Shown here: one piece after another, positions 5,131-6,696 of the stretch | Numbering within the stretch: the first letter of the stretch is position 1 | How the letters are laid out: each line of letters starts with the position of its first letter | Source of the DNA: Brevundimonas sp. UBA4609 | GTDB taxonomy: Bacteria; Pseudomonadota; Alphaproteobacteria; Caulobacterales; Caulobacteraceae | Direction of reading: 5' to 3' | DNA length: 6,696 nucleotides | Assembly (NCBI GenBank): GCA_002386585.1 | Contig: DGIZ01000216.1 | Span: 1-6,696 of the forward strand | Made by a program: the position numbers and the translations under genes | The notes under the pieces: model-generated | What the model was told of the DNA's origin: nothing | The model's input: only the letters and a program-made list of their open reading frames with translations | Database searches by the model: none

Positions 5131-6447
5131 CTAGGCCGCGTCGAGGGGGCGGCCTATGGAGAAGTAGCGGAAACCGCGCGCCCGCATGTCCTCCGGACGG
5201 TAGACATTGCGCAGGTCGACCATGACCGGCTGTTTCAACAGCAGCTTGATCCGGTCCAGGTCCAGAGCGCGGAACTGGTTCCATTCGGTCATGATGACGG
5301 CGGCGTCCGCGCCCGCCAGGGCGTCATAGGGACCGTCCGTGAAGACCACGCCGTCCAGAAGTTTGGCCGCCTCCTCCATGCCCTCCGGGTCAAAGGCCTG
5401 AACCCGCGCGCCGCGCGCGATCAGGGCCGGGGCCACGTCCAGAGAGGGGGCGTCGCGCATGTCGTCGGTGTTCGGCTTGAACGTCAGGCCCAGCAGGGCG
5501 ACCGTCTTGCCCTTCAGCTCGCCGCCCAAGGCCTCGGCGACGCGGTCGGCCATGGCCTTCTTGCGCGCGTCGTTGATGGCCACCGTGGTCTCGATCAGCT
5601 TCAGCGGCGAACCGGCGTCGGTCGCCGTGCGCACCAGGGCCAGGGTGTCCTTCGGGAAGCAGGAGCCGCCGTAACCCGGCCCCGCGTGGAGGAATTTGGA
5701 GCCGATGCGGTTGTCCAGACCGATGCCGCGCGCGACCTGCTGCACGTCGGCGCCGACCGCCTCGCACAGGTCGGCGACCTCGTTGATGAAGGTGATCTTC
5801 ATGGCCAGGAAGGCGTTGGCCGCATATTTGATCAGCTCGGACGTGCGCCGCCCGGTGAACATGATCGGCGTCTCATTGAGATTCAGCGGCCGGTAGAGCT
5901 CGGCCATGACGGCGCGGGCGCGCTCGTCGTTTGTTCCGACCACCACCCGGTCAGGGCGCTTGAAGTCGCCGATGGCGGCGCCTTCGCGCAGGAACTCCGG
6001 GTTGGAGACGACGGCGAAGTCCGCGTCGGGACGGCGCTGGCGGATGATGCGCTCGATCTCGTCGCCGGTGCCGACGGGGACGGTCGACTTGGTCACCACG
6101 ACGGTGAAGCCGTCCATCAGGTCGGCGATCTCTTCGGCCGCGGCATAGACGTAGGACAGGTCCGCATGACCGTCGCCGCGCCGCGAAGGCGTGCCCACGG
6201 CGATGAAGACGGCGTCCGCCGTCCGAATCGCCTCGGCTCCGTCGACGGCGAAGGCCAGCCGTCCGTCGCGGACGTTGCTGGCGACCAGATCATCCAACCC
6301 CGGCTCGTAGATGGGCATGATGTTCTGGTGCAGACGCTCGATCTTGGAGGCGTCCTTGTCGACGCAGGTCACCGTGTGGCCGAAGTCGGCGAAACAGGCG
6401 CCCGACACCAGGCCGACATAGCCGGTTCCGATCATGGCGACGCGCAT
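5131..6447 (-). CDS. ugd: UDP-glucose 6-dehydrogenase
   Basis: Oxidises UDP-glucose twice with NAD+ to UDP-glucuronate, the precursor for acidic exopolysaccharide, capsule or lipid modification sugars; cytoplasmic. The 438 residues are full length. The Rossmann dinucleotide site GTGYVGL is at residues 7-13, VGTPS near residue 85 and STVPVGT near residue 121. The substrate loop EFLREG is at 151-156, the central helix with ELIKYAANAFLAMKITFINE at about 204-223, the catalytic Cys263 in GGSCFPKDT, and the C-terminal domain motif GLTFKPNTDDMRDAPS near residue 320. ATG 6447 has AGGAG six bases upstream. UDP-glucose is favoured over GDP-mannose or UDP-ManNAc dehydrogenases by the length and the GSKFLHAGPGYGGSCFPKD motif. 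The gene is convergent with the small peptide ORF and has no obvious terminator of its own. Confidence 0.95.
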   Translation of the reverse strand: MRVAMIGTGYVGLVSGACFADFGHTVTCVDKDASKIERLHQNIMPIYEPGLDDLVASNVRDGRLAFAVDGAEAIRTADAVFIAVGTPSRRGDGHADLSYVYAAAEEIADLMDGFTVVVTKSTVPVGTGDEIERIIRQRRPDADFAVVSNPEFLREGAAIGDFKRPDRVVVGTNDERARAVMAELYRPLNLNETPIMFTGRRTSELIKYAANAFLAMKITFINEVADLCEAVGADVQQVARGIGLDNRIGSKFLHAGPGYGGSCFPKDTLALVRTATDAGSPLKLIETTVAINDARKKAMADRVAEALGGELKGKTVALLGLTFKPNTDDMRDAPSLDVAPALIARGARVQAFDPEGMEEAAKLLDGVVFTDGPYDALAGADAAVIMTEWNQFRALDLDRIKLLLKQPVMVDLRNVYRPEDMRARGFRYFSIGRPLDAA

Positions 6448-6453
6448 GGATGG

Positions 6454-6458
6454 CTCCT
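6454..6458 (-). promoter_or_regulatory. Ribosome binding site of the UDP-glucose dehydrogenase gene
   Basis: AGGAG on the minus strand lies 6 bases before ATG 6447 and fixes that start. In the remaining upstream DNA up to the terminator I see no convincing -35/-10 pair. Confidence 0.7.
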
Positions 6459-6540
6459 CTCATCAACCGTCTCTGCCGCAATAGCCCCGGTCGAGGCGCT
6501 TCGCCAGCGTCCCGCCGACGCAGGTCGAAGAAAGCCAAAG

Positions 6541-6576
6541 AAAAAGGACGGCCGACCCGATGGATCGACCGTCCTT
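6541..6576 (-). terminator. Intrinsic terminator downstream of the OmpA-family gene
   Basis: On the minus strand the GGACGG/CCGTCC arms (6546-6551 and 6569-6574), extended by AA/TT pairs and an inner CGA/TCG step after one mismatch, form a hairpin. It is followed by TTTTTCTTT (from 6545 downwards). The T-run is on the minus side only, so it ends transcription of the OmpA-family gene and isolates ugd from read-through. Confidence 0.8.
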
Positions 6577-6601
6577 GATGTCTTTCAACCTAGAAGCCTT
6601 C

Positions 6602-6625
6602 GGGGGCCGATCGAGACCGGCCCCC
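6602..6625 (-). terminator. Second hairpin right after the OmpA-family stop codon
   Basis: GGGGGCCG (6602-6609) and CGGCCCCC (6618-6625) form a perfect 8-bp GC stem with an 8-base loop, starting 7 bases past the stop codon on the minus strand. No T-run follows. It may protect the mRNA 3' end or assist the terminator further downstream. Confidence 0.45.
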
Positions 6626-6632
6626 TCAGGGC

Positions 6633-6696
6633 TTAGAAGTTGATGTCGACGGTGGCGCGACGGTTCAGCGGCTCGCGCACGCCGTCGGCGGTGGGC
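6633..6696 (-). CDS. OmpA-family outer membrane protein (last 20 codons only)
   Basis: Only the 3' end is inside the window; the gene continues past the right edge. The visible residues, PTADGVREPLNRRATVDINF and then TAA at 6633-6635, match the end of an OmpA-like peptidoglycan-binding domain, where an asparagine-arginine-arginine motif is followed by a final beta-strand (NRRATVDINF). It is a different gene from the lipoprotein at 4179, which ends NRRVEILIRPFTG. The terminal phenylalanine is typical of outer-membrane beta-barrel proteins recognised by BamA, but here it closes the periplasmic domain, so a barrel cannot be confirmed. Two hairpins follow the stop. Confidence 0.75.
   Translation of the reverse strand, partial: PTADGVREPLNRRATVDINF

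Noticed and set aside
5686..6636. 316-codon open frame on the plus strand, antisense to ugd
   Set aside because: The minus strand has full-length UDP-glucose dehydrogenase with catalytic residues; the plus frame is compositionally biased, lacks motifs and runs through the terminator at 6541-6576.
1..6696. Mobile element, CRISPR array, tRNA/rRNA, toxin-antitoxin or defence genes
   Set aside because: No transposase or integrase motifs, regular repeat-spacer units or RNA gene signatures were seen; the gene content is housekeeping, envelope and stress functions with uniform composition.

Overview
The window is a GC-rich piece of an alphaproteobacterial chromosome, most likely from the Caulobacterales and perhaps Brevundimonas or a relative. 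The genus is an inference from the gene set and protein wording, because no database search was possible. Three points support it: the lptB-rpoN-hpf-ptsN order on the plus strand, a small heat shock protein paired with a DUF1150 protein, and a promoter-like GGAAC-N17-CGTT box of the alphaproteobacterial EcfG general stress type.

Layout. Bases 2-421 are the C-terminal part of LptB, the ATPase of the lipopolysaccharide export machine. Next come rpoN (sigma-54), a long-form hpf (ribosome hibernation factor) and ptsN (nitrogen PTS EIIA), all on the plus strand; this is a well-known conserved cluster linking envelope biogenesis, nitrogen/carbon sensing and stationary-phase ribosome storage. A 10-bp hairpin separates hpf from ptsN, and a short repeated element flanks ptsN. 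On the minus strand follow an Hsp20-type chaperone with an unusually short N-terminus and, 60 bp downstream of it, a DUF1150 protein. Divergent from the chaperone is a plus-strand glycine-zipper/OmpA-domain lipoprotein, with the EcfG-like box upstream and a strong intrinsic terminator behind it. A 35-codon ORF with a good ribosome binding site follows, predicted to encode a one-helix membrane peptide. Its stop codon abuts the stop of a convergent UDP-glucose 6-dehydrogenase gene on the minus strand. The window ends in the last 20 codons of a second OmpA-family gene, also minus strand, followed by two hairpins, one of which is a good terminator for that gene.

The genes are ordinary housekeeping and envelope/stress functions. 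I found no mobile element, CRISPR array, RNA gene, toxin-antitoxin pair or defence system. The points most worth checking are the 35-aa membrane peptide, the candidate general-stress promoter in the hsp20/OmpA divergent region, the N-terminally short Hsp20, and the repeat and mutually exclusive hairpins around ptsN.
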